A DNA stretch of 64,000 nucleotides from Kalymmatonema hyalinum WJT4-NPBG1. GTDB lineage: Bacteria > Cyanobacteriota > Cyanobacteriia > Cyanobacteriales > Nostocaceae. Below, piece by piece: positions 63,509-64,000 of this stretch. Position 1 is the stretch's first letter. Each line of letters begins with the position of its first letter. The translations under genes and the position numbers were made by a program. The notes below the pieces were generated by a model. The model ran no database searches. It was given only the letters and a program-made list of their open reading frames with translations, and was not told where the DNA came from. Location: NCBI GenBank assembly GCA_019359075.1, contig JAHHIB010000022.1, forward strand, positions 16,546 through 80,545, written 5' to 3'.

Positions 63509-63739
63509 CTTTAGTCAGTTTTGGGTGATGTGTTAGTGCTAGTTAAACCAGGATGAGCGTTGCATGATTCAATTGTACAGAGACTAATTCTCGGTCATTC
63601 GTGGCACATTAGTGTTGTCATAACTAATTGATGTGGCTTGAGGCATTGAGCCTTTGAATTCTGCATACTACGGAAATAGAGGCTCTTAAATCAGTTATCA
63701 GTCCTGAGTCCTGAGTCCTGAGTCAGTCAGGCGGGCGCT
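63509..63739. other. Gap with 7-bp tandem repeat
   Basis: GTCCTGA repeats three times near 63700-63722, a short-tandem-repeat type common in heterocystous cyanobacteria. No gene. Confidence 0.6.
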
Positions 63740-63982
63740 TTGGGGGATGCGCTCACCGCCACCAACGCCTATGCCTACGGCACGTCTGACGACGAACGGT
63801 GCTCTTGGTGTGGTGTTTCCCCCAAGGATTTAACTCGACACTGCGGCTGGTACTGTTCACTGTTAAAGCTAATCACCCAAGTTGCGGGTTATCTGAGTTC
63901 GAGCGCTTCGCAGTCTGAGATTAATGCGATCGCCAATGCCAATTTAGCGGTTGCGCAGAGCGCAACCGTCACTCAGAGTTAG
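63740..63982 (+). CDS. Doubtful ORF
   Basis: An 80-aa frame with a CSWCGVSPKDLTRHCGWYC cysteine cluster, then a Ser/Ala-rich tail. It has no ribosome site and begins in GC-rich repeat-like sequence. It could be a small zinc-type protein or chance. Confidence 0.3.
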   Translation: MGDALTATNAYAYGTSDDERCSWCGVSPKDLTRHCGWYCSLLKLITQVAGYLSSSASQSEINAIANANLAVAQSATVTQS

Positions 63983-64000
63983 TTCCAATGAAGAGTCTTA

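Overview
The window comes from a nitrogen-fixing cyanobacterium, most likely a filamentous member of the Nostocales. The evidence is nif accessory genes in cyanobacterial order, an extra nifH, cyanobacterial markers (PsbQ, HemJ, GUN4, a Yfr1 small RNA), a PEP-CTERM protein, frequent GCGATCGC octamers, and many short palindromic and tandem intergenic repeats. Genus cannot be told from this sequence. No rRNA, tRNA or CRISPR array was seen.

Region 1 (1-7.7 kb) is nif accessory. A control region is present as two diverged, mirror-image copies (about 113-510 and 2540-2866), each with three TGTACTCA octamers. Between them lie an oxidoreductase gene, a P-loop gene relic and palindromic repeats. The right copy drives nifP, two small conserved unknowns, an unannotated 42-codon ORF, nifV, nifZ, nifT and a thioredoxin-like [2Fe-2S] ferredoxin. 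The left copy points off the window, plausibly at a divergent nifB operon. A strong hairpin separates this unit from a convergent adenosine deaminase gene.

Region 2 (8.9-28.1 kb, minus strand) is signalling. It has two overlapping giant multi-PAS hybrid histidine kinases, two paralogous kinases with an N-terminal cyclic-nucleotide-binding-type domain, a GUN4 protein, and a response regulator fused to a thioredoxin-reductase-like flavoprotein without redox cysteines. It also has a Zn-alcohol dehydrogenase, a VapBC-type module and an acetyltransferase carrying an in-frame repeat. Relics are common: a trypsin-like protease, a UBP zinc finger, a truncated antitoxin and two IS200/IS605-type elements.

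Region 3 (28.1-45.8 kb, minus strand) is metabolic accessory. It contains a VOC protein, a GH63-like glucosidase and an array of seven intact short-chain dehydrogenases plus one internally deleted copy. These are interspersed with an F420-reductase-like protein, a cupin, a HAD phosphatase, an aquaporin, a quinone oxidoreductase, an MFS transporter, a PEP-CTERM protein, an Old Yellow Enzyme and a monooxygenase-domain protein. This looks like a redox/detoxification island that grew by tandem duplication.

Region 4 (46-54.2 kb) has a cation/proton antiporter, an RND pump with its adaptor, and two small secreted proteins. Region 5 (54.2-64 kb) has gene and IS relics around a perfect palindrome, an orphan nifH, Yfr1, a DUF4234-like membrane protein, HemJ, an alpha/beta-hydrolase, an amino-acid/glycine oxidase, lipoprotein PsbQ, a conserved unknown, a DCC thiol-oxidoreductase and an AraC regulator.
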